Shown here piece after piece: positions 11,999-23,912 of a stretch of 64,000 nt of DNA. Location of the stretch: assembly GCA_030159075.1 (NCBI GenBank), contig BROG01000228.1, positions 372,001-436,000 of the forward strand. The letters run 5' to 3'. This DNA is from Atrina japonica (Eukaryota > Mollusca > Bivalvia > Pterioida > Pinnidae). Numbering within the stretch: position 1 is the first letter of the stretch; every line of letters starts with the position of its first letter. The position numbers were made by a program, and so were the translations under genes. The notes under the pieces were generated by a model. That model was not told where the DNA came from, searched no databases, and saw nothing but the letters and a program-made list of their open reading frames with translations.

Positions 11999-12369
11999 AA
12001 TATAGTAAGTAGTTTATTTGATATGTAAATAGTAATGGTTAAGGGTCCTATTTTGTTTGACATCAATATATATTACTATATGAATCAATCTCTATTGTTT
12101 CTTTGTTGCTGTAAAGTGCCTATTTTTTATGCCAGAGCTTAGAAATTCTCCAGTTTTGGAAACTGCTTACATTTCTATGTGATTGAAAAGTGCTCAGATT
12201 TTCCGACTTCAGAAACTTTAGTTTTTTACCTTGAATTTCATTAATTTTGTTGTGTATAACTGAGAAACAGGTGAAAACATAAGCCTGATGCAAGTGTCTG
12301 ATTAACATAAATAATATGAAGTTTATTGGTATGACACCTTCACATTTTTTAAAATTCATTTTTGAAGTC

Positions 12370-12530
12370 TTATTTCCTGAAGTAATGTCATTGATCTTGA
12401 CCCTGGGAGAGACTTCAAACCTAGATCTCGTGTCATGGTAAGGAGTGGCAGGTAAAATATCCCTCACTGTATTGGCATCAGTCCATAGCACAGGTCAAGA
12501 TTTGTTGCACTTCACATACAGATGAAGACA
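12370..12530 (-). repeat. possible SINE-like fragment, shared with two other sites
   Basis: On the minus strand the block with aaatcttgacctgtgctatg and tgatgccaatacagtgagg recurs in diverged form near 1423-1490 and 59420-59485 on the + strand. A weak B-box-like ggtttgaagtc is present. The family is unknown. Confidence 0.35.
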
Positions 12531-13524
12531 TTTACATATCGGTTCATACAGTTCTTGGCAAGATATAAAACAAAAACTTGAAGAAGAAAAATCCTGTGCG
12601 AATCCTGCATGATAATGAAATGTAAACCAAATGACAAATTAAATAGGTCTGATATCAATGCCTGAAGCAACAGTTAAGAGTTCATTCATAGCCTCTCCCC
12701 TTCGCATATGATTTAGAGAGAGAATTGTAATTTCTCAATTTCTTCAGGTAGTTAGAAATGATGACTCAATATCATCATTATCACATACAATATACCCTCA
12801 CAAAAAGCACTATTAATTTTGCACTTTTAAATTATATATTTGTGTTATTACAATATGTATTTCAAGGAAATTGACTTCCATACATAAATTTATGTATTCA
12901 TTGATGTTTTTGCTTTCATGTATTTTATTATAACCATTTATGTTAGAAAATGGAGAAATCTATATTCTTTTAACTGTGCATCTCTGGTGATTCATTTTCC
13001 CAATTAACACAGTAACTACCATCACGCCATTATCAGTACTTATTAATTGAAATATATCAGTCAAAAGGCTCTGCCACCTAGCGATGTGAAGCAACTTTAG
13101 TTTTTACGTAATAATTTATGTCTCATTAACGGGCTGACATAAATCTTGAAAAACATTTACTAAATGACATTAGGGAGCTCCTGATGGTTACAGATCAGAA
13201 ACAGAATTGTCATTAGAAAGTTAATTTATTATCAGCTTTGATTTCACTTGACACAGCATGCAAATGCTAGCTTTTGTGAATACTTTATACAGGTTGAAAT
13301 TATAATTTCACTTGACAGATCATATCAGTACTAATGCTAGCTTCTGTAAATATTAATTGAAATACGGATTGCACCAGACACAACATACGAACATTTGACT
13401 GTAGTAATTTACAGACTTATCAGTTTGAGAGAAAAAAAAAAAAAAACGCTAATCACCAATTGAGCTAATTAACTTTTTAACAACTTGGTCCTGAACTATA
13501 TGTAATTGATTAAACAATTGTTAT

Positions 13525-13533
13525 TTCTTTAAC
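13525..13533 (+). other. U12-type branch-point sequence TTCTTTAAC
   Basis: It differs at one position from TTCCTTAAC. The likely branch adenosine at 13532 is 11 nt before the CCAC 3' end at 13543, within the narrow spacing known for minor-class introns. Confidence 0.8.
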
Positions 13534-13543
13534 TTGTCACCAC

Positions 13544-13627
13544 TGGTTTTGATGGAAGACCTTTTATTGTAAACTGGTGTCCAGGGTTGCAAGTTCTGGA
13601 TGGATATGTTGTGAGTGAAAAAGAAAG
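13544..13627 (+). CDS. CEP97: CEP97 exon (LRR C-terminal cap), internal exon
   Basis: This 84-nt exon encodes [20 protein letters not shown] followed by YVVSEKE. It corresponds to the conserved LRR-capping segment of CEP97, where human CEP97 has a GFDYRPYIVSWC..LDGYVISQKE-like sequence. The first base (t, 13544) completes the proline codon begun by cc at 11681-11682. The last two bases (ag) are completed by the next exon to give Arg. The 3' boundary is a perfect major-class donor, AG|GTAAGT, at 13628. The 5' boundary is unusual: no AG lies before the homologous sequence, and the preceding bases are CACCAC, an AC acceptor. The reading frame is continuous with both neighbouring exons, which strongly supports these boundaries. 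Confidence 0.88.
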
Positions 13628-14704
13628 GTAAGTGTTTCTAGATTCAAGTTAGCTTATTTTCATTGGATGCCTCTTGTATAGTTGCCCTAGCCTTAACAAG
13701 AAGGGGGAGGGGGCATAGAAATGCTGGGTGTTCATCTGTCTATGTTTTTTTGTGCATCCATTTGCATTGTAAGCATTTTCATTTCAACAATTCGCAATGG
13801 ATTTTCATGAACTTTATATCAAAGTTTACCATCATCAAAATTTTTGACAGGTTTGATAATCAGCCCTGTTCAATAATTTTTTCATGGAGTTATGCTCCTT
13901 TGAATTGGAAATTTTTGTGGTAAATGCTCTCTCACTTACAAATCTCATTTGACCTTTAAGAAATTTTTATCAAGGGTTACCCCCATCAACACTTGGAAAT
14001 GGATTTTTAAGTGCTATCAAGCCTTCAAATTTCACTGGATTTCTATAAAATATATATCAAGATCTTGAAGTTGGACAAGTTACTAAAATCAGAACTGTTC
14101 AATCATTTTTGTGAGAGTTATGCCCCTTTGAATTGATTTCTTTTTTGGGGGGGAAAGTGCTCTAATGCCAACAGATCTCAACTTATTTCCTTGGAGTTTG
14201 TTTTCTAGTTGTGTGTTAGTATTGTCTCTATTGAGATTGAGTTTTAGTGCCTTACCATTACTCTTATAATGGACAAAAACTTTAACCTAGACTAAATCTA
14301 TTGAAATATAAGGGGTCAAGCTTAGATATTTCAAATGTGCAATAGACCATGACATTTGACCTTGTGACCTAGATAATACCATTTGACCTTGTTCTTAAAG
14401 CCAGTCACAATTTCAGTATCTAAGATACAATGTAGTCAGTGGTGAGTTATGTTGTCCTCTGACAAAACAAGTTCATTAAATAGAAACATTTCAAGAAGAA
14501 AATCTGTGAAAAAACACTGTCTTTGAGTTTCATGGATCCATCAATACAGGAAATATTTCTGCTATGCATTCAGTATTCATATTTTACATTTGTGTGTTAC
14601 TAATTGATTTTGTGTGTCTTATGATTCCGGGGTCATCCTAGACAAGGGGTCTGTAGAAAGAGACACAGGTGTTCTGAATTTGTTTTATTGAACCACTTCT
14701 AGAA

Positions 14705-14865
14705 GAGGATAGATTACAATGTACCCTGGAAGAGACCACCAATATTCTGCAAATTTCTCACAAAATCAGTTTAGGCTGCAGCGGATCTCAAACCCTCACT
14801 GATTAGATGTGACTGGGAGACTTCATTGTTTAAAGTTCCATGCTCTAAGCACCCAGCTGTAGAAG
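14705..14865 (-). mobile_element. tRNA-derived SINE, reversed and diverged
   Basis: Reading the minus strand gives the same head (tgcttagagcatgga-like) and the block containing ctcacaaaatcagtttaggc as in other copies of the family. It is degenerate, and the B box is not intact. Confidence 0.6.
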
Positions 14866-15419
14866 CATGTATGAATACATGTAAATCGGTGTCATGTTGG
14901 AAGATTATCAACTCAAGAAGTTATCTAGTACATGTACATGTATGTTTTGAGGAATTACCATATCGTATTATAGTGATAATTAGATAATGGAGATTTAACT
15001 TTGGTGATTGCAAACTAAAGCAGAAAAAAAATCTGTCTAATGGAAATATTGATCTAGAAGTTTCTAAACAATAATGTTATTTACAGAAATAGCAATATAT
15101 TTGTTTATCACTGTCAGCCATTCTGTAGTACATAACTGATTAAGATTGATTTTTATGATTTTGTATTGTCAAATTCACATTCTTTTGATCGATTCATTTA
15201 TGTGCGTGGTGTACTTTGGTTATTTTGAGATTTCTTCCTCATTCACAGTCCGATTTGTGACAAGATTGATTTTTGTGATAAATTATTGTAAAACATTGTT
15301 TGATTGGTACATTATTGTGATGTAATTGTTGTTTTTCATTCAATCATATTACCTCTAAAGTAAATATATTTTCTCTCTTTACTACAGATTGGATATTGAT
15401 TGTTTCAATGGTATTTTAG

Positions 15420-15560
15420 CTTTCCTGAAAAATTGTTCACTTATACGGTGGCTGCCATTTTAATGTTGGAGGAGAAAACCTGGCTAAAATGTACCCAGCA
15501 AAGACCGTTGGTTTTCCGCAAGTAAACTTGCTAAATTCCTCACATAATTTACTTAGGATC
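15420..15560 (-). mobile_element. tRNA-derived SINE 3' body fragment
   Basis: On the minus strand it carries the family blocks around gcaagtaaacttgc, gtacccagcaaagacc and ggaggagaaaacc. The tRNA-like head is largely lost. Confidence 0.5.
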
Positions 15561-15724
15561 CAGCAGTATACACTACTGAGTGGATAAGAGCAGCTCATTG
15601 TCTCATTGTTTACATGTGGCAAAGATGAACAGAAAAAAATGTTTAAAGTTGAGGCGCATACCAAAATTTAATATTCAACTACTCTTGACTACTATACAAT
15701 TTATATTTATTTGAATACCATTTT

Positions 15725-15880
15725 CATCTCATTAAGCGCCCACAGAGCACTACAAAAATCAGGAAAAAGGACCAATTAATATTCAAATTGACTAAAACAG
15801 TTAATTTTTATAAGGCACAGTGGTAAAGCTGTGGCAGTTATTATCGAGGTCACCTATCGGCATTCTTCTGTTTCAGGGGG
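15725..15880 (+). repeat. dispersed repeat shared with 24150-24330
   Basis: It contains aaaacagttaatttttataa and ggcacagtggtaaagctgtg, matching the second copy in order. Confidence 0.45.
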
Positions 15881-16003
15881 CTACAGATAATCTGTTACTT
15901 ACAGTTTTTCAGGTCCACATTTACTGTCAACCAGCTATTTTTTTCATTCTTTTTATTCTTTAAATCACTCCTAGTGTCGTCGGGTATGTATGTGGAGCAT
16001 CAA

Positions 16004-16262
16004 GGGGCGTCTATGGCTGAGTGGTTAGAGTATTGCATTGTAAACCATGAAGTCTCTCAACTCTAGTCAGTGCAGGTTTTAGTGCCACTGGAACGTAAAC
16101 TGATTTTGTGAGAAAGTTTGCCATTTTTTTTTTACGCAAAGCCAGTGGTTTCTTTCAATATATACTGTAACCATGTTCTCATCTCCACCAGTAAAAACTG
16201 GCAACCATCATGTAAGTGAAAAATTGTTGAGTTTGGCGTAAAACAACATTTAGTATTAAAAA
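16004..16262 (+). mobile_element. tRNA-derived SINE
   Basis: The head ggggcgtctatggctgagtg retains the A box. The B box region (actctagtcagtgcagg) is diverged. The body and the gttgagtttggcgtaaaaca tail match the copy at 2603. Confidence 0.75.
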
Positions 16263-17087
16263 AATTAGTGACTCCTGGGTCAAGGTAAATTATCGATCCC
16301 TAGGTTAGGTGACAGGTGTCGAAATTAACCAAGGGTGAAAATTTCCAGTTATACTGTACATGTATATGAAAATGAGAACAAAAATCTGTCATAGAAATGA
16401 TTTGTGTTTGTCATCCCTAAGTGAGACATAGTCTTGTAAATTAGAAATATTTTTGTACATGGATATCTGTAGAATCTGTACAGCAACATTGCCGTATGAT
16501 GAGTATTCAGATGTTGACATTACATGCTAGAAAATCCATGCTGGAAAATCCATCCATTATTTGAAACAAATAGATTCACAAATTATTTTGATTTTTATGG
16601 CAAAGTCAACAAGAGTACAGCTGTATAACATTTGTTTCATGGAAATTAAAGCTAGCTTACAGTCTGTGATGCCTGATCTGTTGTAATTTTCCAGTCAAGT
16701 TGATTAAGTGCTCCTGCGAGTTATTGATCATACCCCACATGAATTAATCATTGTGATGGGCAAGCTAGAATATGTCTATCAGATGATAATATTGAAATGA
16801 GATAGATCTTAGCTGCAATTAATATCAACAAGTTCTCATTTTACTGTGATAATGTTGAATATTCAGTATAATATTGGATTATTGTCATCACAAGTCATTT
16901 TCTAGTATACTGAGTTCATAAAACAAATAGCATATATATGTTTCAATATTAAACATGATATTTTTTTGTAGTTTTAATTATTTGCTTACAAAAATAAAGT
17001 ATTCTTTGTTTTCAAGGTCAATGCATATGGAAGTTTTTACGAATGTGTATTGGCTGTTAAGTTTCATTGTAACTCATTGCTGCCTTT

Positions 17088-17140
17088 TTAGCTCACCTGA
17101 CCCAAAGGGTCACATGGGCTGTTGCCGTCACAATTTCCAT
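17088..17140 (+). mobile_element. 'agctcacctgg' element, 5' end fragment
   Basis: It has ttagctcacctgacccaaag followed by ggtcacatgggctgttgccg, the opening hairpin of the family. The rest of the element is not evident downstream. Confidence 0.5.
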
Positions 17141-17862
17141 CTGTTGTTTGACCTTCCTGATATTTGTTGTTTACGTTATTCATTGTAGTATGGGATGTAT
17201 TTTCGTATAAGGACTGTTCTTTTAATCTTCTACACATATTTTATGTATCTTGTCTAGACTCTAGGAAACTGATTTTACATCTTATGGGAAACAGCAGTTC
17301 CTCATATTTACTTTACACAGTTGAGGAGGACTTTTGCTATATTCTTGACCATCCATACCTACCCACCCCATACCCATCCCAATTGACAATGTCCATTTGA
17401 GGTCAGGTTTACCTACAGTACAAACGTGACACCGTGATTCTCTTTCTCATTATAGTGTAAACATACGCAAAATTTCTCTCTACACTATGGCGGCATCTTT
17501 GTCTCGAGAAACTCCGTGTGACACCGTCAGCTGAAGCGTTTTTGGATTAAACTTCTCCATGGGGTGATTAATTATATATTACTTTTATAAACAAGATGTT
17601 CATGTCTGGACTCTCTCTATACATAAACTCTGCTAAAATTATGACACGAAACACTGAAAGTTACAACAACTTCTTTTCTGAGAGCTTTGAAATTGATTTG
17701 CTAAATTTATCTTGATGTTCCGTCATAGCCAAACTTTGACCTTGATAGTAATGTTGATCAGTCTTGAAAAAGAACTTTGATTAACTTTAATCACATTTCA
17801 GACAGAAATTACACAATTATCATGTATTTCATTTGTGTCACAGAGGTGTAGTAATACGTAAA

Positions 17863-17894
<32 letters not shown>
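17863..17894 (+). repeat. (TC)n microsatellite
   Basis: A run of tc dinucleotides with one tg interruption. Confidence 0.9.
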
Positions 17895-18814
17895 AAAATC
17901 GAAAATGTTGACAAATAACTTAATATTTTTTTACTAGAAACATGACTCTAAAACTTTCAGTGCTCACCAGAAATTGACACCAGTTCATTACGCCCGTGTA
18001 CATGTAATAAATTGTTTTAAAAAGTAATACAGTCCGGTATTTCAGACTTACTATTTCATCAAACATTAAAAAGAAATAGTAACATTGTAAATTTGTGGTG
18101 ATAGTTGATTCACATACACGTGTATCTTCGAGTATGTGGCTGAATATGCAAAAAAGTATACAAGTTATCTCCCTCAATATCATAAGAGGGTCAGGTATAA
18201 AAATGATCTTTTTAAAATAGTATGTCACATCATAAGATGATTGCCCTTATTTTTATTTTCAGTCAATATTTTTTAAGTAAATGATTTTCATTCGGAAATG
18301 ACAAAAAATGGAATTGATATGCACCTTATAATTGCGTTTAGTGTTATTTAACTGGTCGTAGAATCATTTATGATTAATGAATACTAGCATGATACTGATT
18401 CAGAAACTTTTTTAGTAAAGTTTTACAGATATTTATATACATGTAGAACAAATGCTGATTACTATTAAAGATCCCAGATAAGGTCGCTTATTATATCGGT
18501 AATTTTCAAATGTCTCATTTTGTCTGATGTTCATCATTTTTGTCTTTAGAATTTCTTTGTGTGACTTAAACGTAAATAGGTAAAAACAGATGATTAACTG
18601 CCGAGGTAAGCTTGTTACGCACGGATTGCATATTGAAGTGTCAAGTCATTCATCCTTTAACTAACGGAGTGAAATTGCACACCAAAAATCACCCGAACTG
18701 TACCGTGTTTCACTCTACACCAAGTAGAGTGTTTGACAGAATAAACACCATGTTTGTTACGTTAAACATGGGATATATATATTTTATGGTTCTTGCTCTT
18801 CCTATGCTGACCTA

Positions 18815-18958
18815 GTAAAGACTGTCTTAACCCCATCTGCCACTGAAATGTGGGATTACAATTGATAGTTTTATTTACAATAAATTGGTTATCAAAATGT
18901 GGTCTTAAAAGACAAGTTGTCTTCATAAGATTGGTCTTTCAACACAGGTTCCACTGTA
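18815..18958 (+). mobile_element. short inverted-repeat element ('ggttccactgta' family)
   Basis: It contains ctgccactgaaatgtgg, gtggtcttaaaagac and ends acaggttccactgta. Related copies occur at 21963, 23045, 48940, 52392 and 61821. Confidence 0.6.
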
Positions 18959-20135
18959 TGCAGAAATATATAATTCTAGGTCTATTTTCAATGATTTGGT
19001 TCAGAAGATTGGTTGAGGTCAGTGTAATAGGGGTGAATTCAAGCCACAAAATAACAGAAATTTCCATAACCCATTTCATTAAAAGGAATGACAGTGACCT
19101 ATAGACTGTAACCTACAGATTACGATAGCAATAATGAAGACCATAAAGGTTGTATTTTCAAATGAAAAAAATTAGATATTATCGAGAACAAAAAGGAGGT
19201 TACGTAATTTGTATTTGTTGTAACCTTCACATAACCTGAAAGATCACTCCCATGTTGTTTTGTGGTCTGGGTGATGTAAAATAGGTTGATGTGAAGTGAA
19301 CTTTGTAATTATTCCTATGCTGTGTCTATTACTCTATATATCTGTATTTTGATACGTATCTTTGACACATCTATTGATGTCGGTTTCACAGTCTTTACTT
19401 AATCTCTTTATGTTGTAATTTTCTCTTGATGTTGTTTAGTCATGAAATAGATTACTTTTGAGAGTGATCTCATGAAAAGATCAAAGTTAAACCAATAAAC
19501 ACACCTGCTTAGATATTAATTAAAACATTTACAAATTCAAAGTAACATTTCCTGAAGACACCCTGCACTGCAGACATCTTTGCCAATTGAAGACTGTATA
19601 GAAATAAAAACATGAAGCTTATTTGTGAACATTGAAACATCACAAAGCAATGTGATTTATATGGCATCATTTTGAAAGATTAGTATAATCTATTAGTACT
19701 ATCAGTGATGGACAGAGATCTAACCCGAAATTCAAATATTTCGTTGTCCACAACAAGGCTTGCTGAGTTTGGTGACAAACAAAATATTTGACACAAGGGT
19801 TAGGAGATCGTTCTCTATCCATCATCAATTCCATAAACTTTTAGGCCTACTTCCCTGTCCACACTGGGAGAAAAAGATTCATTAGAGTGACACACCTATT
19901 GTGATCTATTGCAGTCCACCATTGTGCAAGTGGATTTTACTTGTGCAAATTTTAAACTTCTCAAAATCCATAGGTCAATTCTGTTGAAATTAAGTTGCTA
20001 GAATCCATGGAATAAGGGTAGTAATACTCAAAAGGGTTCTATAAATAGGTAGGGAAATCAGAAGACAGTCTTTTAGGTGTCTTGTTATTGAAAGAGCTGA
20101 AATGAATGTTTGAATATTGACAAAAGAATAATATA

Positions 20136-20322
20136 TACAGTAAAATTTGTATATAAATGTAAAGACCCCCTTTGGGATACATCAAAACCAGTCTTTATAA
20201 TTGGTTGGTCTTTATATAGAGGTTGATTTGTACACAAATGGTACATTTTGGGACAGCAAAAACAGTCTTAATGACCAGGTGGTCTTTATACACAGATGGT
20301 CGCTAAAGCAGGTTTTACTGTA
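20136..20322 (+). mobile_element. 187-bp MITE with TACAGTAAAA ends, copy 1
   Basis: It starts tacagtaaaatttgtatata and ends gcaggttttactgta. It shares the blocks gaggttgatttgtacaca, gacagcaaa and gaccaggtggtctttataca with 22479-22660. Confidence 0.7.
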
Positions 20323-20950
20323 TCTAATATTCAAATATAAAAAATTCTGCAATAACTTAAGTTTTAACTCTTTAATTTTTTTTAAAAATTCTTGATGTCC
20401 ACATACATGTACTTACTCTAGAAAAACATGTAAACATTAATTGATATATGTTGATTTATTGCCAAGTCATGAAAAAAACTCCATGGGTACATTGTAGTTT
20501 AAGGAATAAAAAAAAAATACATGGCAAAAAAGACAAAAATTCTAATATGAATTGAATAGTAATCATAAATATTTGAATAATGATCTTTGGTATTCATTTT
20601 AGCTTTTATTTATGATTTTGTTTAAATTAACATAATTCTCCTCAAATATTCTGAGTTTCTTTGTAAGGAAAGATCAAAGTTACTGAAATCAATACCTGGG
20701 TCTACTTAGATATTCATTAGGGCAATTAATGATGGGAAATATGATTCTCTAAAGACCTATTATGATATAAAATCAGACGTTTCTGTCCTTTAGTCTACTA
20801 GAATCTGTGGTAATTAAACATCATTTATTTAGAGCATCATGGAATATAAACATTGGTGCATCACCAATATAGATGTCAGTAGAAGGTACATGTACCTATA
20901 GCTTAATTAATTTATTTGCCGGATTGTGGAGCAAATATGAATTCACAATA

Positions 20951-21050
20951 TCTGTCTGTCTGTTGCTCTGTCTGTCTGTTGCTCTGTCTGTCTGTCTTTC
21001 TGTCTCTCTCTCTCTCTCTCTCTTCCTCTCTCTGTCTCTCTCTTTGTCTC

Positions 21051-21093
<43 letters not shown>

Positions 21094-21100
21094 CTCTCTC

Positions 21101-21171
<71 letters not shown>

Positions 21172-21186
21172 GTCTCTCTGTCTCTG
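20951..21186 (+). repeat. (TCTG)n/(TC)n simple repeat
   Basis: About 235 bp of tctgtctg grading into tctctc, with scattered tgtc units. Open frames rich in Ser and Leu over it are artefacts. Confidence 0.95.
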
Positions 21187-21381
21187 AAAACAATTTCTTT
21201 AGCTTTTCTCTAGCACTGTTCTGGGGATCTCTACTCTCTCATCTGTTAATCTCTCTCTCATTTCTTATCTGTGTATGCAGGTTTAAACAATTTGGTTTAG
21301 CTTTTGTTAGCACTGTTCGGAGAAATACTCAGCTTCCCAGATCATCTGTAAGTCTTTTAACCATTTCTTATTGTGTATGCA

Positions 21382-21730
21382 GGGATGCCCTCCTTGGCAG
21401 AGTGGTTAGATGACATTCCGTTACCATGGTGTTTCTCACCTGTAGTCAGCATAAATTTGAGTCTCACTGGAGCCTAAGCTGATTTTGTGAGAAAGTTCCC
21501 CAATCTATTTGACAAATGGTGATTAGATGACATTCTGTTACCATGGTGTTTTTACCTGTAGTCAACATAAATTTGAGCCTTGCTGGAGCCGAAGCTGATT
21601 TTGCGAGAAAGTTCTATTTGACAAATGATGGTGGTCTCTGCCTGGATACATTGTAACTGGGTTCACCTCCACTATTAAAAACTGACCGCAACCATTTTAC
21701 CAGAACTTGTTGAGTGTGATGTAAAACACC
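21382..21730 (+). mobile_element. tRNA-derived SINE with internal tandem duplication
   Basis: The head is gggatgccctccttggcaga. The segment with ttagatgacattc, gttaccatggtgttt and the 'gcgagaaagtt' block occurs twice about 120 bp apart, making this copy longer than the usual 235-250 bp. The tail is gttgagtgtgatgtaaaaca. Confidence 0.7.
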
Positions 21731-21962
21731 TTTCAGAAAAACAAACCTACTGTGTACGGAAGGTGTACTTGTTGATAAATATGCAAAATGCATGTACATA
21801 TCTTGAGCCAGTGTTCTGGTTTAAAGTATTAAACATGGTCTGCATATTTTAAATGTCATTTTTTATATAAATTCCTCATAATTTGTTTCCTTATTTAAAT
21901 AGTATACATTCTTCACATAACTCACTGTGTTTAGAAATTGTTCCATGTTGAGTTTTTTTTAT

Positions 21963-22103
21963 TACAGTGTAAGCTTTCTTGAGAGACCACTATCATGAAA
22001 GACCACCTGTCTTCTGAGACCACATCTTGGAAGTCATTAGATTTAAATAATCCTTTAACTAAACCTCTTTTTAGAGACCACCTGTTTTAAAAGACTGTGC
22101 ATG
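21963..22103 (+). mobile_element. short inverted-repeat element ('ggttccactgta' family), diverged
   Basis: It starts tacagtgtaagctttcttga, then gagagaccac and gaccacctgtcttctgagac. The order of blocks is reversed relative to some other copies, as expected for an inverted-repeat unit. Confidence 0.5.
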
Positions 22104-22478
22104 TACATTTCAAATTCTGAATCATACACTTCTAATTTCTGACAGTGTACTGCAACATTCTTTGAAATTGGAGATTCCAAATGTGGCTACAGGGAGTCAA
22201 TCAGTAAAGTAGAGGTTGTACATAAGGTAGCCATTGTTGTAAATGTATCTTGTCATATGCAGTGTTGAGGTGTTTATGCAGTCAAGAAAACCATGCACAT
22301 GTAGTTTTCATGACAAAACCATATTGAATATGTTGCTATCGTCACTAGCAACCACAAATGTCCAGGGTGACAGAAGGCTACAATTTACATGTAGAAAGTT
22401 CACAGTTCACTAGTGGTTATTATGATTTCTTCATGATTTAGAGCTTTCTGCAGCATATTGGCAGAAAATTAAACATTT

Positions 22479-22660
22479 ACAGTGAAACTTGTACTTGTAT
22501 AGCGCCCTCCTTAGGGAAATAAGAAAACCATTCTTTATAGGAAGTTGGTCTATATATAGATGTTGATTTGTACACAGAAGGTACTATTGGGGACAGCAAA
22601 TGGTTTTTGTGACCAGGTGGTCTTTATACACAGGTGGTTGCTAAAGCAGGTTTTACTTTA
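22479..22660 (+). mobile_element. 182-bp MITE with TACAGTGAAA ends, copy 2
   Basis: It starts tacagtgaaacttgtacttg and ends aaagcaggttttacttta. It aligns along its whole length with the copy at 20136. Confidence 0.7.
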
Positions 22661-23044
22661 TTTATTTTTTGCAATGGCAATGGAATACTCACAGAACCTG
22701 AGGAAGCTTACAGAAACATGCAAATCAGCAGGCTGATTCTTCTTGATTCACTGTGGTTATCAAATTGTGCATAACTGCTCTGAACTGCATAAGTGGGGAA
22801 AAGGGTTTAAGAGTATATACTGTCTGATTCACATAACTTAGCAGAGCGGAGAAACTTCTTGATTATCTTACAATCAATTCTACTGACTTTTGGGTTACAA
22901 TAAGCTTCACAGGAAACATGTTTTATTCCTCACTGGTTACTCAGATGTATGATGACAAGTAGGGGCAATCATTCTTACCAGTATAATTTTAATGTTGTTA
23001 TGCTTTATTACTTAAAACTTTAGATCAGGCCAAGAAAAAGTTCA

Positions 23045-23210
23045 CGAGATTCCACCAAATCTGCCACTGATATATGGTCTCTCAAGACAGGTGGTGTCTC
23101 AAAAGAGGTTTATTTAAAGGATTTATCAGGCAAGTTTTTTTTTCAGAATGTGGTCTCAAAAGACAGGTGGTCCTTCATGACAGTGGTCTTTCAAGAGAGG
23201 TTCTCTGTAC
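23045..23210 (+). mobile_element. short inverted-repeat element ('ggttccactgta' family)
   Basis: It has aaatctgccactgatatatg, tctcaagacaggtggtgtct and tttcaagagaggttctctgt. It lies 240 bp before the CEP97 exon at 23449. Confidence 0.55.
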
Positions 23211-23448
23211 TAACACTTAGCTTTACTTTTTACAGTGGAACCTATCTTCCGAGCAAATCACGCCCTTGGTAATCATCTAGCCAATTTTCCCTACTTTTAC
23301 AGATTTACTACCTACTTCAAAACTTATTGAAATCCCTGACTTAATGATAATTTTACAGGTAGGAGATATGCATTGATACATCAATACTCTCAGAATGCTT
23401 GTTATGTAATGTATATATCGTAATTCTGTTTGTTAATGTATTGCACAG

Positions 23449-23563
23449 ATTGAAAGCAGAATGGTTATATAGTCAAGGCCGAGGGCGACATTATCAGATC
23501 GGTGAACATGTTGATGTTGTAGAGTATCTAGAAACAGTTTGTCCTTTGACGTCAACTTCAGAG
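23449..23563 (+). CDS. CEP97: CEP97 exon ([10 protein letters not shown] / TVCPLTST region), internal exon
   Basis: The exon encodes [20 protein letters not shown] then [18 protein letters not shown]. This is the most recognisable part of the fragment: vertebrate CEP97 carries [31 protein letters not shown] at the same place, just after the LRR cap. The acceptor is tattgcacag, ending at 23448. The first base joins the ag of the previous exon to make an Arg codon. The donor is gag|gtaggt at 23564, leaving phase 0. The exon is far from its partner: the upstream intron is 9.8 kb. The residues that follow in the family (an EDAKLEKIL-like helix, then the IQ motif and coiled coil) are not found nearby, so the gene continues far downstream. 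Confidence 0.9.
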
Positions 23564-23912
23564 GTAGGTCAATTATCTTTATATATATGATGTCATAAGT
23601 TGATATTACCAATTATTGCATGATTGTCTTATCCTCTATTTGCTGATTAGCTTATGTTATACTTCCTGTTCTTGTTCAGTCATTATAGAAACTTCAGTAT
23701 CACTTTGTAGGTAGATATAACAATCCAACAATTAGCACATGCTGATTACTATGACAACAGTGGGAATGACATCATGATTTCTGTTGTTTCAGTTCCCAGT
23801 ATTTTTAAGCAGTAAACTGTATAATCATTGAAGGTTTTTGACATAATTTTTCCTTTTTATATTTTATAACTGTAAATTAGTCAGATAAGATAATCATGTA
23901 ATAAAACAATTG

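Larger units (their letters stand above)
11683..13543 (+). other. CEP97: AT-AC U12-type (minor spliceosome) intron of CEP97
   Basis: This 1861-nt intron is defined by protein homology on both sides: SSP before it and GFDGRP after it. It starts ATATCCTTT, a perfect match to the AT-AC class U12 donor consensus. It ends CACCAC, so the terminal dinucleotides are AT and AC. Eleven bases before the end is an adenosine within TTCTTTAAC, an eight-of-nine match to the TTCCTTAAC U12 branch-point consensus and at the usual distance. There is no pyrimidine-tract-plus-AG at the homology boundary. Inside, 11886-11998 and 12370-12530 look like reversed SINE-type fragments; the rest is unassigned. Confidence 0.85.
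13628..23448 (+). other. CEP97: CEP97 intron, GT-AG, 9.8 kb
   Basis: It begins GTAAGT and ends tattgcacag, a major-class intron. It contains SINEs (14705-14865, 15420-15560, 16004-16262, 21382-21730), short inverted-repeat elements (18815-18958, 20136-20322, 21963-22103, 22479-22660, 23045-23210), a CT-rich simple repeat (20951-21186), and an 'agctcacc' element fragment at 17088-17140. Stretches such as 17141-17860, 17895-18600 and 19000-20130 show nothing assignable. A small GC-richer segment at 18600-18780 contains the hairpin cactctac/gtagagtg (18706-18729) but no recognisable gene. Confidence 0.8.

Noticed and set aside
12120..12491. 123-codon open frame on the minus strand
   Set aside because: It overlaps a SINE-like fragment inside the U12 intron, and the sequence resembles no family I know.
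11681..13560. A conventional GT-AG intron between the first two CEP97 exons (for example an acceptor at gatggaag, 13558)
   Set aside because: It would delete or shift the conserved GFDGR residues, and no GT donor near 11683 keeps the frame, whereas the AT-AC boundaries restore the family sequence exactly.
20873..21413. Leu/Ser-rich open frames
   Set aside because: They are produced by the (TC)n simple repeat and stop soon after it ends.
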